Positions 17,773 to 26,347 of a DNA stretch of 64,000 bases are shown here, in pieces. Made by a program: the position numbers and the translations under genes. Within the stretch, counting starts at the first letter, position 1. Every line of letters starts with the position of its first letter. Location: assembly GCF_008370685.1 (NCBI RefSeq), contig NZ_VTZU01000003.1:167667-231666 (forward strand), read 5' to 3'. A model generated the notes under the pieces. That model made no database searches. It saw only the letters and a program-made list of their open reading frames with translations, and was not told the origin of the DNA. Source of the stretch: Aquimarina sp. RZ0. GTDB taxonomy: Bacteria; Bacteroidota; Bacteroidia; Flavobacteriales; Flavobacteriaceae.

Positions 17773-19293
17773 AGCTATTTGTTTTGTTATTTTGTAGAGT
17801 AAATCTTCCTGTTCAAAAGGTTTGGCTATAAAATCATCCATTCCAGCTCTTAGACATTTATCTCTTTCTTTTTCTCCAATCTTTGCTGTAAAGCCTATAA
17901 TCGGGATTTCTGAAATAATTTTGTCGCCATAATTATTTCTAATCATGCGAGTTGCCTGATACCCATCGATTTTAGACATTTTTAGATCCATTAAGACTAA
18001 ATCGTAGTTTCTTCTTTCGAGATAGTTAATAGCTTGTTCTCCATTAAGGGCAACATCTATAAAAAAATTGCCTTGACTTATCAGTATTTTCATGACCAGA
18101 TATTGTGTGGCTTCTTCATCTTCGACCAAAAGAATTCTAAATTTCTTTTTAGTTTCTGGCAATGTATATTTTTTCTTTTTCTTTTGTGATGTTGTTTTTG
18201 TTACTTCGAATTTAAACGGCAGTTTTACTTCAAAAGTAGTTCCTTTTTCTGGTTGGCTGGTTACTTTTATTTCACCGTTCAGAAGATTCACCAGGTTTTT
18301 TGCAATCGCCAGTCCTAATCCAGTACCTGAAATCTGTTTGTCTTCATTAAATCGTGTAAAACGATCAAAAATACGCTCCAGGTTTTCTGCTTGTATCCCG
18401 AATCCGGTATCTTCAATTTTGAAATTGATACTTAATTTATTGGTTCGTTGATAGTTTTTTGTGACCGAAAGATGTATGCTTCCTTCTTCAGTAAATTTAA
18501 AAGCATTCCCCAGTAAATTATTTAATATTTGATATACTCGCGTTCTATCGCCAATCAGATATTCTTGTATATTGGGATCAATGTATGTACTGAATTCGAT
18601 TTCTTTTTTTTCTGCTAGTTTTGAGTAAGTTTCATCAAACCCTTTAATAAGATTTACAAATAAAAATCGCTGATCAACAATTTGTATTTTCCCAGATTCG
18701 ATTTTAGAAATATCGACCATATCGTCAATCAATGCATTAAGATGAATGCTTTGTCTCTTTATAATACGCGCTAATTCTTCTTGTTCAAAATTTAATTTAG
18801 TTTTTTCTAATATTTCTACAAAACCAAGAATACTGGTTAGAGGTGTTCTGACCTCATGATTTATATTGGTTATAAAATTGTTTTTAAATTCTTCTTTGTC
18901 AAGGAGATATTTGTTTTTAAGTTCTAATTCTTTTGCTTTTAGTACAGATTCATTTCTTTGTTGTGCTATTTTATTAAGCTCTCTATATTTTGAAGTGTAT
19001 TCAAAAAGGATAACGGTTATTTCCTGTGTATTAATAATTATAGTAATATCACATATTTTTTCAGTATTATTTTCTTCCAGATGGATACAGGGGAAATTAT
19101 AGGTAGTTTCTTCTTTTTCAAAAGAATCAATGAGGCTTTTTAGTATTTCGAAAAAAGGATGGCAGTCATATATAGAACCTCCAACTTTCCAATCAAATAA
19201 TTTGGCATCTGTTTTCTTAATAATCCCTTCTACGGTAACTAATATAAACTGAGTTTTCTCACTAAACAGTAATGTATCTTCTTGATATTCCAT
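17755..19293 (-). CDS. hybrid histidine kinase with C-terminal receiver
   Basis: The soluble protein has 512 residues. The N-terminal region (about 1-110) looks like a PAS-type sensor without membrane spans. A coiled coil leads to HisKA with the phosphoacceptor in INHEVRTPLTSILGF near residue 150. The HATPase domain has the N box (NLLGNAFKF), DTGFGI, the F box region and GTGLGLAIAKNL. The C-terminal receiver (about 388-505) has the aspartate in YDLVLMDLKMSKIDG and the lysine in FIAKPF. No DNA-binding output domain exists, so the signal must pass to a partner or phosphorelay. The gene starts four bases after the small GTPase gene, the last of a four-gene unit, which suggests the kinase works with the GTPase. 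Confidence 0.93.
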   Translation of the reverse strand: MEYQEDTLLFSEKTQFILVTVEGIIKKTDAKLFDWKVGGSIYDCHPFFEILKSLIDSFEKEETTYNFPCIHLEENNTEKICDITIIINTQEITVILFEYTSKYRELNKIAQQRNESVLKAKELELKNKYLLDKEEFKNNFITNINHEVRTPLTSILGFVEILEKTKLNFEQEELARIIKRQSIHLNALIDDMVDISKIESGKIQIVDQRFLFVNLIKGFDETYSKLAEKKEIEFSTYIDPNIQEYLIGDRTRVYQILNNLLGNAFKFTEEGSIHLSVTKNYQRTNKLSINFKIEDTGFGIQAENLERIFDRFTRFNEDKQISGTGLGLAIAKNLVNLLNGEIKVTSQPEKGTTFEVKLPFKFEVTKTTSQKKKKKYTLPETKKKFRILLVEDEEATQYLVMKILISQGNFFIDVALNGEQAINYLERRNYDLVLMDLKMSKIDGYQATRMIRNNYGDKIISEIPIIGFTAKIGEKERDKCLRAGMDDFIAKPFEQEDLLYKITKQIAKKAAV

Positions 19294-19297
19294 AGTA

Positions 19298-19795
19298 TCA
19301 GCTAGTTATTTCTTTAGCGAGATCTGAGAAAAAATTCTGCACATTTTTGTTGGTTTTGGCACTGGTGAGACAATCAAATTGTATCTGCTTGTCTTTGAAT
19401 AGTTGCAAAATGTCTTTTTCATTTACTAAATCCAGTTTATTACCTATGATTTTAGTCTTTACTTTGGGATAATTTTTTGTGAGATAGTCTATATCTTTGC
19501 TTAGATCCTGATATGTATCTGTACGGGTAAGATCAAATACATAGATAAAGGCGTGTGATCCTAAAAGGTAGGATTTTCGGGTATCTTCTATATTGGTATG
19601 ACCTTCGGTATCCCATATGATCATAGAGAGCTCTCTGCCATCCGGCATTTCTATAACTTTCTTTTTTATCTGAACACCTAGGGTAACTTTGTAGTCTTCA
19701 GAAAATTCGTTATCCATAAAACGTCTGAATAACGACGTTTTTCCTACACCGAAGTGTCCTAAAAGCACAACTTTTTTAGACAATTTCATCTTCAA
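19298..19795 (-). CDS. bacterial Ras/Rab-like small GTPase
   Basis: The protein has 165 residues, the size of a bare G domain. G1 is GHFGVGKTS (about 13-21), a G2 threonine lies in VTLGVQ, G3 is WDTEGH near residue 62, G4 is NKLD near residue 118 and G5 is TSAKT near residue 142. The G3 motif reads DTEGH instead of the Ras DTAGQ. The catalytic glutamine position is thus histidine, as in EF-Tu-like factors, which may alter intrinsic hydrolysis or dependence on an activating protein. No C-terminal lipidation motif is present. It overlaps the upstream longin/roadblock-like gene by 20 bases, and such domains are typical GTPase partners or regulators (compare MglA-MglB). Confidence 0.92.
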   Translation of the reverse strand: MKMKLSKKVVLLGHFGVGKTSLFRRFMDNEFSEDYKVTLGVQIKKKVIEMPDGRELSMIIWDTEGHTNIEDTRKSYLLGSHAFIYVFDLTRTDTYQDLSKDIDYLTKNYPKVKTKIIGNKLDLVNEKDILQLFKDKQIQFDCLTSAKTNKNVQNFFSDLAKEITS

Positions 19796-20600
19796 AATGT
19801 TTTTTTAATTTTTTAGTAAATAACTCACTATCTTCTAAATCTCTCTTGGAGATATGATGCTGAGCAAAATCAATAATTTGATCTTCTAATACTTCTTTAA
19901 ACATGATACTATATGCACCAGAGATTACGGCTGCAATATAATACGAATAAAAGTTTTGTATATGTATTGTATATAATTCATATTCTATCATTTGAAGATT
20001 TTGATCTCCTCCCTGGAAAGCATCTTCTACAAAACTTTTGATAGCCGTTAGCATTCCGGCTACCATATCTTTATCGACAGTGTTTTCTGATAACGGACTA
20101 TAATCTGCAATTAGTAATCCTGAGTTTTTCTCGATGACAAATAGCTGGATTAGCCTGGGTTTTGCGTAATCAGAGAGTGCGAGATCTCCTTCGCTAATTC
20201 CCTGAGCTCTGGCCTTGGTTTTTCTAAACCAGTTTTTAAAAGAAAAAGCACTTTTAGTTTTTCTGCTAATATTCTCACTCAATAATCTCATTTCATGAGC
20301 AATGTATTTCTTAATCATTTTACCAATGATAGGAAATAGTGCTTCTACAACGGCATCCTGAGAATTTTTGATTTCTTCTTTTAAAGCGGCAGTAATAGTA
20401 GGACCTAATGTTTTGGGTATTTCTTGTACAAATTCCTCTAATTTGTCTTCAATAATAGGGTCGACCTTATGCGAAAGCTCTTTTTTTTGATGAACAATTT
20501 TACTTAAATCCTCTAGTTTTTGAGCAATGGAATCAGTATATTCTTTCTCCTCTGTAAGAAGAAGTTCTTTAAGAATTTTGAGTTTATCCTGCGCTTCCAT
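19776..20600 (-). CDS. coiled-coil protein with longin/roadblock-like domain, probable GTPase partner
   Basis: The protein has 274 residues. A helical, charged N-terminus (about 1-70) and a middle helical segment (ALFPIIGKMIKKYIAHEMRL) precede a mixed alpha/beta C-terminal domain (about 148-255). There, IQLFVIEKNSGLLIADYSP followed by DKDMVAGMLTAIKSFVEDAF has the layout of longin/roadblock-type sensor domains. These domains bind small GTPases or regulate their cycle. The gene overlaps the small GTPase gene by 20 bases, supporting a direct partnership. Homologues in Bacteroidota are sometimes labelled OmpA-related, but no OmpA domain is seen here. The domain call is from pattern, not from a profile search. 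Confidence 0.65.
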   Translation of the reverse strand: MEAQDKLKILKELLLTEEKEYTDSIAQKLEDLSKIVHQKKELSHKVDPIIEDKLEEFVQEIPKTLGPTITAALKEEIKNSQDAVVEALFPIIGKMIKKYIAHEMRLLSENISRKTKSAFSFKNWFRKTKARAQGISEGDLALSDYAKPRLIQLFVIEKNSGLLIADYSPLSENTVDKDMVAGMLTAIKSFVEDAFQGGDQNLQMIEYELYTIHIQNFYSYYIAAVISGAYSIMFKEVLEDQIIDFAQHHISKRDLEDSELFTKKLKKHFEDEIV

Positions 20601-20620
20601 ACCCTTTGGTAGCTGGGTTA

Positions 20621-20971
20621 TTACTTGTTAATTTTCTCTCCCATGGCAATCAGCAGATCACCCAAGGTCTTTTTGTCAACTTTTTTGGTATCCAGCATCT
20701 CTACTTTATCAGCTAGATTGTCTTCTAATTCTGTAATTCGTATGTTTATATCTGTACTAAGGTTGTCTATTGCCTGATGTAATTCTTTACGTGTGTCATC
20801 AATAAAATCTTCAAGCTCTTTTTTCTTTAAAGAAATATCTTTTTTTACACTTTCGAATTCAGAATTATAGGCGGCTATGTTTTCTCCAAAAATCAGATTT
20901 TTTATAGCTTCTATTTTAGAAGAAGGATCATTTACTGTCTGTTCTTCAACAGCTTTTTTTTCTTTAGACAT
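20621..20971 (-). CDS. small coiled-coil protein, first gene of the GTPase module
   Basis: The highly charged protein has 116 residues and is almost entirely predicted coiled coil from about residue 20 to 95 (for example DTRKELHQAIDNLSTDINIR). A short C-terminal helix (LGDLLIAMGEKINK) follows. It has no signal peptide or membrane span. It lies 20 bases upstream of the longin-like gene, so it is presumably co-transcribed with the GTPase and kinase genes. The function is unknown. A scaffold or membrane-recruitment role would fit a coiled coil of this size next to a GTPase, but this is inference. A short palindrome (TTTTTGATAA/TTATCAAAAA, 21046-21073) lies upstream and might be an operator. Confidence 0.7.
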   Translation of the reverse strand: MSKEKKAVEEQTVNDPSSKIEAIKNLIFGENIAAYNSEFESVKKDISLKKKELEDFIDDTRKELHQAIDNLSTDINIRITELEDNLADKVEMLDTKKVDKKTLGDLLIAMGEKINK

Positions 20972-21221
20972 GTTGATCAGTTTATAAGTTTTCTATGTGA
21001 GCTTTACGTAAAATTAACATAAAAAATATTAAAAATGACTAGTAATTTTTGATAATGTTAATTTTATCAAAAAATATACAGTAGCCGTACAAAAATGCAA
21101 TAGAATTTATGCGGTTATAGGGTGTAAAAATGGGGGGAAAGAAAGATAGACTATACACGGTATAAATTTCTTTTACAAGAATACTAAAAAAAATAAGATT
21201 ATTTGGTTTAAATGATCACTC

Positions 21222-22229
21222 TTATTTTTTAGACTTCATAAATGACGCTACTTTTTCTACCATGTTTTTACTTCCACATATAAAAGGAGTACGTTCGTGT
21301 AATGCTGTGGGTTTAATATTCATAATTCGTTTATATCCATCACTAGCCATTCCTCCGGCTTGCTCAGTTATAAATGCCATTGGATTACACTCATATAATA
21401 AACGAAGTTTGCCATTAGGCGATTTATAGGTACTGGGGTACATATATATACCACCCTTGATCATATTGCGGTGTATATCACTTACGAGTGAACCAATATA
21501 CCTGGAGGTATAGGGTCTATCATCTTTTTCTTCCTGACAGTACTTTATATAATCCTTAATTCCTTGAGGGAAATGGATGTAGTTGCCTTCATTTACAGAG
21601 TAGATCGTCCCATTTTCTGGAAATTTCATATTCGGGTGTGACAGATAATAGGTGCCAAGTGCTGGGTTTAATGTAAAACCATTAACACCATGACCAGTAG
21701 TATATACCAACATGGTAGATGTGCCATAAATAATATAGCCTGCTGCAACTTGCAGATTTCCTGGTTGTAGAAAATCATCAATTGTAACTGGTGTGCCGGT
21801 AGGAGTAACTCTTCTATAAATGGAGAAGATAGTTCCTACTGAAACATTAACATCAATATTAGAACTACCATCTAATGGATCCATAAGAACAACATAATTA
21901 TTTCTATGATCATTATTCTGACCTTTTATAGTGATAAAATCATCATTTTCTTCAGAGGCAATCCCGCAAACTATTTCTCTGTTTGTGAGTGTGTTTATAA
22001 AAGTATTGTTAGCAAGAATATCTAGTTTTTGCTGATCTTCTCCTTGGATATTTGTTTCGCCTGCAGCTCCCGTGATATCGACCAAACCTGCCTTATTTAC
22101 TTCATGATTTACCATTTTTGCTGCTAAGCGGATTGAGTTAATCAATCGAGAAAGCTCTCCACTGGCATATGGAAAATCTTTTTGATTTTCAATTATAAAT
22201 TCTCCTAAGGTTTGATTTTTTCCTGTCAT
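21222..22229 (-). CDS. fbp: class I fructose-1,6-bisphosphatase
   Basis: The protein has 335 residues and removes phosphate from fructose 1,6-bisphosphate in gluconeogenesis. The metal-binding core [20 protein letters not shown] is intact, with the upstream acidic GIASEEND and the C-terminal substrate motif [19 protein letters not shown] typical of class I enzymes. The frame is open to an ATG at 22253, but a TACTTTTG -7 box occupies 22251-22258 and would overlap that codon. The ATG at 22229 ([11 protein letters not shown]) is therefore the better start and agrees with the usual family N-terminus. It is a single gene divergent from the GNAT gene. Confidence 0.96.
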   Translation of the reverse strand: MTGKNQTLGEFIIENQKDFPYASGELSRLINSIRLAAKMVNHEVNKAGLVDITGAAGETNIQGEDQQKLDILANNTFINTLTNREIVCGIASEENDDFITIKGQNNDHRNNYVVLMDPLDGSSNIDVNVSVGTIFSIYRRVTPTGTPVTIDDFLQPGNLQVAAGYIIYGTSTMLVYTTGHGVNGFTLNPALGTYYLSHPNMKFPENGTIYSVNEGNYIHFPQGIKDYIKYCQEEKDDRPYTSRYIGSLVSDIHRNMIKGGIYMYPSTYKSPNGKLRLLYECNPMAFITEQAGGMASDGYKRIMNIKPTALHERTPFICGSKNMVEKVASFMKSKK

Positions 22230-22250
22230 TTCTGTTGTGTTGATGCTGTG

Positions 22251-22258
22251 CAAAAGTA
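22251..22258 (-). promoter_or_regulatory. candidate -7 element of fbp, decides the start
   Basis: TACTTTTG on the minus strand fits TAnnTTTG and overlaps the more upstream in-frame ATG. The leader would be about 15 bases if translation begins at 22229. Confidence 0.5.
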
Positions 22259-22384
22259 TTATTTTTTACATTACTATATCGTTTTCGTAAGTTTAAATGA
22301 ATAATCTTTTTTATGAGTTATGATAATTTATAATAAGAAAATAATAACATTAGGAAATTCTCTGGTTTCTATGGTATAATTTTA

Positions 22385-22392
22385 TAGTTTTG
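22385..22392 (+). promoter_or_regulatory. candidate -7 element of the GNAT-aspartokinase operon
   Basis: TAGTTTTG fits TAnnTTTG, 15 bases before the ATG at 22408. Confidence 0.4.
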
Positions 22393-22407
22393 ATAAATTT
22401 TTGATCT

Positions 22408-22887
22408 ATGGATTATTTAATTAGAGATGCGATGGCTGGTGATATGCCAGAAGTTCTTATGCTTATAGAAGAACTGGCAATTTTTGAAAAAGAACCAGAA
22501 GCAGTAGAAGTGACGGCAGAGGATCTTATTAGAGAAGGTTTTGGAGAACATCCTTTATTTCATTGTTTTGTTGCAGAAACGAATGAGGGAATTGTAGGAA
22601 TTGCATTGGTCTATTTCCGTTTCTCTACCTGGAAAGGTAGAACAGTACATCTGGAAGACTTAATTGTAAAAGAATCAATGAGAGGAACAGGTATTGGCAC
22701 AGCGTTGTATAAAAGAGTGTTGCAATATGGAAAAGAAAAAGGAGTAAAGAGAGTAGAATGGAATGTCCTTGATTGGAATAAACCAGCTGTAGATTTTTAC
22801 ATAAAAAGCGGAGCCAGAATTTTAGAAGGTTGGCAGGTTGTTCAAATGGATGCTAAGAGTCTGGAAGCGTTTATTTCTAAAATTTAA
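22408..22887 (+). CDS. GNAT family N-acetyltransferase (diamine acetyltransferase-like)
   Basis: The protein has 159 residues with the GNAT fold. The acetyl-CoA pyrophosphate loop is MRGTGIGTALYKRV near residue 92. The preceding VHLEDLIVKE strand and the WNVLDWNKPAVDFYIKSGA motif match the spermidine/diamine N-acetyltransferase-like (SSAT-like) branch. The substrate is therefore plausibly a polyamine, thialysine or similar primary amine; this is a family-level inference. The aspartokinase gene begins five bases after its stop, so the two are co-transcribed. A link to lysine or diaminopimelate-related amines is possible but unproven. Confidence 0.9.
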   Translation: MDYLIRDAMAGDMPEVLMLIEELAIFEKEPEAVEVTAEDLIREGFGEHPLFHCFVAETNEGIVGIALVYFRFSTWKGRTVHLEDLIVKESMRGTGIGTALYKRVLQYGKEKGVKRVEWNVLDWNKPAVDFYIKSGARILEGWQVVQMDAKSLEAFISKI

Positions 22888-22891
22888 ATTA

Positions 22892-24145
22892 GTGAAGGTT
22901 TTTAAGTTTGGTGGAGCCTCTGTAAAAGATGTAAAAGGAGTACAAAATGTAATCAATGTATTACAAAAAACAGATACTTCTAATGCAATAATTATCGTTT
23001 CTGCGATGGGAAAGATCACAAACGCTCTGGAACAGGTAGTTCATAATTATTTAAATCAAACAACTGAACTTAAAGATTCGTTGGATTATATTAAGAACTA
23101 TCATCAGGGAATTTTGCGAGAACTCTTTAAAAATGGACGGCACCCTGTTTTTGAGAAAATAGAAGTATTCATATCCGATCTGGAGACAACACTTGATAGA
23201 AATAAATCAACACAATATGATTATGTTTATGATCAGGTTGTATGCTACGGAGAGTTGATTTCTACCACTATTGTTAGTGAATATTTATTGGATCAGGGAT
23301 ATAAAAACCACTGGTTGGATGCAAGGGATCTTATTAAAACAGATAATAGTTATCGAGACGCCACTGTAAATTGGGATAAGACACAGCAAAATATAATTGA
23401 AAAAGTCAGTAAAATTGGGCTTACTGTATCTCAGGGTTTTATAGCTTCGGATCCTAATAATTTTACGACTACTTTAGGAAGAGAAGGTAGTGACTATTCT
23501 GCTGGTATTTTTGCCTATTGTATACAAGCAGCCAGTGTAAGTATCTGGAAAGATGTACCTGGAGTATTAAATGGAGATCCCAGAGTATTCAAAAATGTAA
23601 AATTACTTTCTCAGATTTCTTATGAAGAAGCCATAGAACTTGCTTTTTATGGAGCTTCTGTAATACATCCTAAAACACTACAACCTTTACAAAGAAAGGA
23701 AATCCCTTTATATGTCAAATCCTTTATTAATCCTGAAAATGAGGGAACCTCAGTTAAAAAAGGACAAAGATTAATACCTTTTATACCTTGTTATATAGTA
23801 AAGAAAAATCAAATATTATTATCCCTTTCTTCGTTAGATTTTTCTTTTATTGTTGAAGACAATATCAGTGAGCTTTTCAATCTTTTTTATAACTATCAAT
23901 TAAAAGTAGATCTGATCCAGAATTCTGCCATAAGCTTTTCTGTGTGTCTTGATGATAAGTTTAATACTTTTGATCAATTGCATACTAAATTAAAGGCAAA
24001 ATTTAGAGTTATTTGCGAAAAAAATGTTTCGTTATTTACCATAAGACATGCTACTGATGACGCTATCAGTTTATTAGAAAGAAATAAGAATATTTTACTT
24101 AAACAAAGCACTAAAGAAACCTATCAAATGGTTGTAAAGCAGTAA
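22892..24145 (+). CDS. aspartokinase (aspartate kinase)
   Basis: This enzyme phosphorylates aspartate, the first step towards lysine/diaminopimelate, threonine and methionine. The N-terminus KVFKFGGASVKD carries the kinase KFGG motif. GREGSDYSAGIFAYCI and IWKDVPGVLNGDPR form the nucleotide and aspartate site. The C-terminal region (about 290-417) looks like a divergent ACT-type regulatory domain. The frame extends upstream to 22838 inside the acetyltransferase gene, but the GTG at 22892 gives the family N-terminus exactly (417 residues) and avoids the overlap. It is probably the monofunctional enzyme of the phylum. Confidence 0.93.
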   Translation: MKVFKFGGASVKDVKGVQNVINVLQKTDTSNAIIIVSAMGKITNALEQVVHNYLNQTTELKDSLDYIKNYHQGILRELFKNGRHPVFEKIEVFISDLETTLDRNKSTQYDYVYDQVVCYGELISTTIVSEYLLDQGYKNHWLDARDLIKTDNSYRDATVNWDKTQQNIIEKVSKIGLTVSQGFIASDPNNFTTTLGREGSDYSAGIFAYCIQAASVSIWKDVPGVLNGDPRVFKNVKLLSQISYEEAIELAFYGASVIHPKTLQPLQRKEIPLYVKSFINPENEGTSVKKGQRLIPFIPCYIVKKNQILLSLSSLDFSFIVEDNISELFNLFYNYQLKVDLIQNSAISFSVCLDDKFNTFDQLHTKLKAKFRVICEKNVSLFTIRHATDDAISLLERNKNILLKQSTKETYQMVVKQ

Positions 24146-24168
24146 GATGCGGTATTCCATGATTTTGT

Positions 24169-24176
24169 TATATTTG
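24169..24176 (+). promoter_or_regulatory. candidate -7 element of the OlsF-like gene
   Basis: TATATTTG fits TAnnTTTG, 22 bases before the ATG at 24199. Confidence 0.45.
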
Positions 24177-24198
24177 TAGTTAGCACAAAACGTATTTA

Positions 24199-26007
24199 AT
24201 GGCGGTAGTAACCTCAAAAGAAGTGGCCAAAGGCCTAAAAATAGATAAACTTGGTTTTATTGGCACTTTTATTGGTTGGCTAATTCTGAAAATTACCAGA
24301 CTGTCCAAAGTTAATCGTCAGTATGATGATATTAGCCATTTATCCGGTACTGATTTTGTAAATGCTGCCTTGGATATGTACGGAGTAACATTCGAAATTC
24401 CTCCAGAAGATCTTAAAAGATTGCCTAAAAACGGGGCTTTTATTACCTTGTCCAATCACCCTCTCGGAGGATTGGATGGTATTTTATTACTAAAACTAAT
24501 GCTAGAGCATAGGTCTGACTATAAGGTTATTGCAAATTTTTTGTTGCATAATTTCACTCCGTTAAAACCTTATATTATGCCAGTGAATCCTTTCGAAGAT
24601 CGAAAAGAGGTCAAATCAAGTCTTGCCGGGATCAAAGAATCTGTAATTCATCTAGAAAAAGGGCATCCTTTAGGTATTTTTCCTGCAGGTGAAGTGTCTA
24701 CCGTAAAAGATGGTAAACACTATGTGGATAAATTTTGGGAGCCTGGTGCTATGAGATTAGTGAAAAAAGCAAAAGTACCGGTAATACCTATTTACTTCCA
24801 TGCCAGAAATAGCAGACTCTTTTACAAATTGGCATCTATTAATGATACCTTGAGAACGGCAAAATTGCCTAGTGAATTATTTTCTCAAGAAAATAAAATA
24901 ATAAAGGTCAGAATCGGGAATCCTATTTCGGTAAAAGATCAGGACGAATACGATAATTTGGTAGATTTCACGAATTTTTTGCGTAAGAAAACCTATATGT
25001 TGGCGAATCCTTATGAGAAGAAAACATTAAGAGAAACCATTCCTCAGAACTTAAAACTCCCTAAATTACCTAAACAAATTGCTGTCGAAGGTAGTATTAA
25101 TTCAATAGAAGTAGAATTAGAATGTTGCAGGGCAAAGGATATGAGGTTGCTGGCAAGTAAGAATTATGAAGTTTTTCTTGCAGGCAAAGAATGTATCCCA
25201 AATGTTTTACACGAAATAGGTAGGCTAAGAGAGATTACCTTTAGGGAGATAGGAGAAGGAACAAATCAATCTATAGATTTAGATCCTTTTGATGACTATT
25301 ATCATCATATGTTTCTTTGGGATAATAGTGCCAAGAAAATTGTGGGAGCATATCGCATGGGGATGGGTAATGAAATTTACGCTAAGTATGGTATTAATGG
25401 ATTCTATTTACAAGACCTCTTCAGGTTTGAGCCAGAATTGTATAAAATGATGAGCGAATCTATCGAGATGGGAAGAGCTTTTATAATTAAAGAATATCAA
25501 CAACGACCCATGCCATTATTTTTACTATGGAAAGGTATTGTACATTGTACATTGCGTTTCCCTAACCATAAATATTTGATCGGTGGTGTAAGTATAAGTA
25601 ATAAGTTTAGTAATTTCTCTAAATCATTGATGATCGAATTTATGAAATCTCATTACTATGACCCGTATGTAGCACAATATGTGCGTCCAAAAAAAGAGTT
25701 TAAAGTAAAACTTAAAGATGCAGATAAAGACTTTGTTTTTGATGCTAGTAGGAGTGATCTTAATAAGTTTGACAAAATTATTGATGAGATAGAACCAGGA
25801 AGTCTACGCATTCCTGTATTGATCAAAAAATATATCAAACAAAATGCAAAAGTTGTAGCATTTAATGTAGATCCTTTATTTAATAACGCTGTAGATGGTT
25901 TAATGTATATTAGAATTGCAGATTTACCTGATAGTACTGTAAAACCTGTAATGGAAGAGTTTCAAACTGAACTGGAGCAGAAATATTTTAAAAATGTAGA
26001 TAAATAG
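24199..26007 (+). CDS. OlsF-like bifunctional acyltransferase (PlsC + GNAT-like)
   Basis: The protein has 602 residues and two domains. The N-terminal PlsC/LPLAT part (about 70-260) has TLSNHPLGGLDG as the catalytic H/D block and FPAGEVST as the glycerolipid-acyltransferase EGxxS-like block. The C-terminal part (about 310-500) resembles the hemolysin/OlsB-type GNAT acyltransferases (IGRLREITFREIGEGT, then EMGRAFIIKEYQ). This fusion is that of OlsF in Flavobacteria, which makes ornithine lipid. The C-terminal half N-acylates the amino acid and the N-terminal half adds the second acyl chain. An amino-acid lipid role is therefore likely; glycine lipid is the alternative. It is a single gene with its own -7 box. 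Confidence 0.8.
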   Translation: MAVVTSKEVAKGLKIDKLGFIGTFIGWLILKITRLSKVNRQYDDISHLSGTDFVNAALDMYGVTFEIPPEDLKRLPKNGAFITLSNHPLGGLDGILLLKLMLEHRSDYKVIANFLLHNFTPLKPYIMPVNPFEDRKEVKSSLAGIKESVIHLEKGHPLGIFPAGEVSTVKDGKHYVDKFWEPGAMRLVKKAKVPVIPIYFHARNSRLFYKLASINDTLRTAKLPSELFSQENKIIKVRIGNPISVKDQDEYDNLVDFTNFLRKKTYMLANPYEKKTLRETIPQNLKLPKLPKQIAVEGSINSIEVELECCRAKDMRLLASKNYEVFLAGKECIPNVLHEIGRLREITFREIGEGTNQSIDLDPFDDYYHHMFLWDNSAKKIVGAYRMGMGNEIYAKYGINGFYLQDLFRFEPELYKMMSESIEMGRAFIIKEYQQRPMPLFLLWKGIVHCTLRFPNHKYLIGGVSISNKFSNFSKSLMIEFMKSHYYDPYVAQYVRPKKEFKVKLKDADKDFVFDASRSDLNKFDKIIDEIEPGSLRIPVLIKKYIKQNAKVVAFNVDPLFNNAVDGLMYIRIADLPDSTVKPVMEEFQTELEQKYFKNVDK

Positions 26008-26134
26008 CTCCGGTGATATGCTAATGAACACCCATAAGATTCGTTTGTTCATAATTTCTTTTTCCTTTTGATTGAATAGTGCAATAGTTTTTTTAAAAAT
26101 GTAGGATTGCTTTTCTTTTCTTTTCTTTCTATTG

Positions 26135-26142
26135 TATATTTG
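26135..26142 (+). promoter_or_regulatory. possible -7 element in the gap before the T9SS protein gene
   Basis: TATATTTG fits TAnnTTTG but lies 205 bases before the ATG at 26348, so it would leave a long leader. Nothing else was recognised in the 340-base gap. Confidence 0.25.
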
Positions 26143-26347
26143 TGTATTGATTATACGATAGGAGCTGCGTTTAGATTATTTTCTTAACCTAAATATCTTC
26201 CCACCCTTTTATTTACTCCTATATAGTTTTGATCAATATTTTACTAGACTTAACATAAAGCATCCATTTTTCTGGAATTAATATGCTATTTCATACAAAA
26301 TAGTATTTGAAGCTGATCAGTATTCCGGATAGACTTAAAACCCTACT

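Noticed and set aside
21046..21073. TTTTTGATAA/TTATCAAAAA palindrome upstream of the coiled-coil gene
   Set aside because: A-T-only arms of this kind are common by chance here. It has no second copy nearby, so it is not listed as an operator.
22838..24145. Longer aspartokinase frame inside the acetyltransferase gene
   Set aside because: It overlaps 50 bases of a well-supported gene; GTG 22892 gives the family N-terminus exactly.
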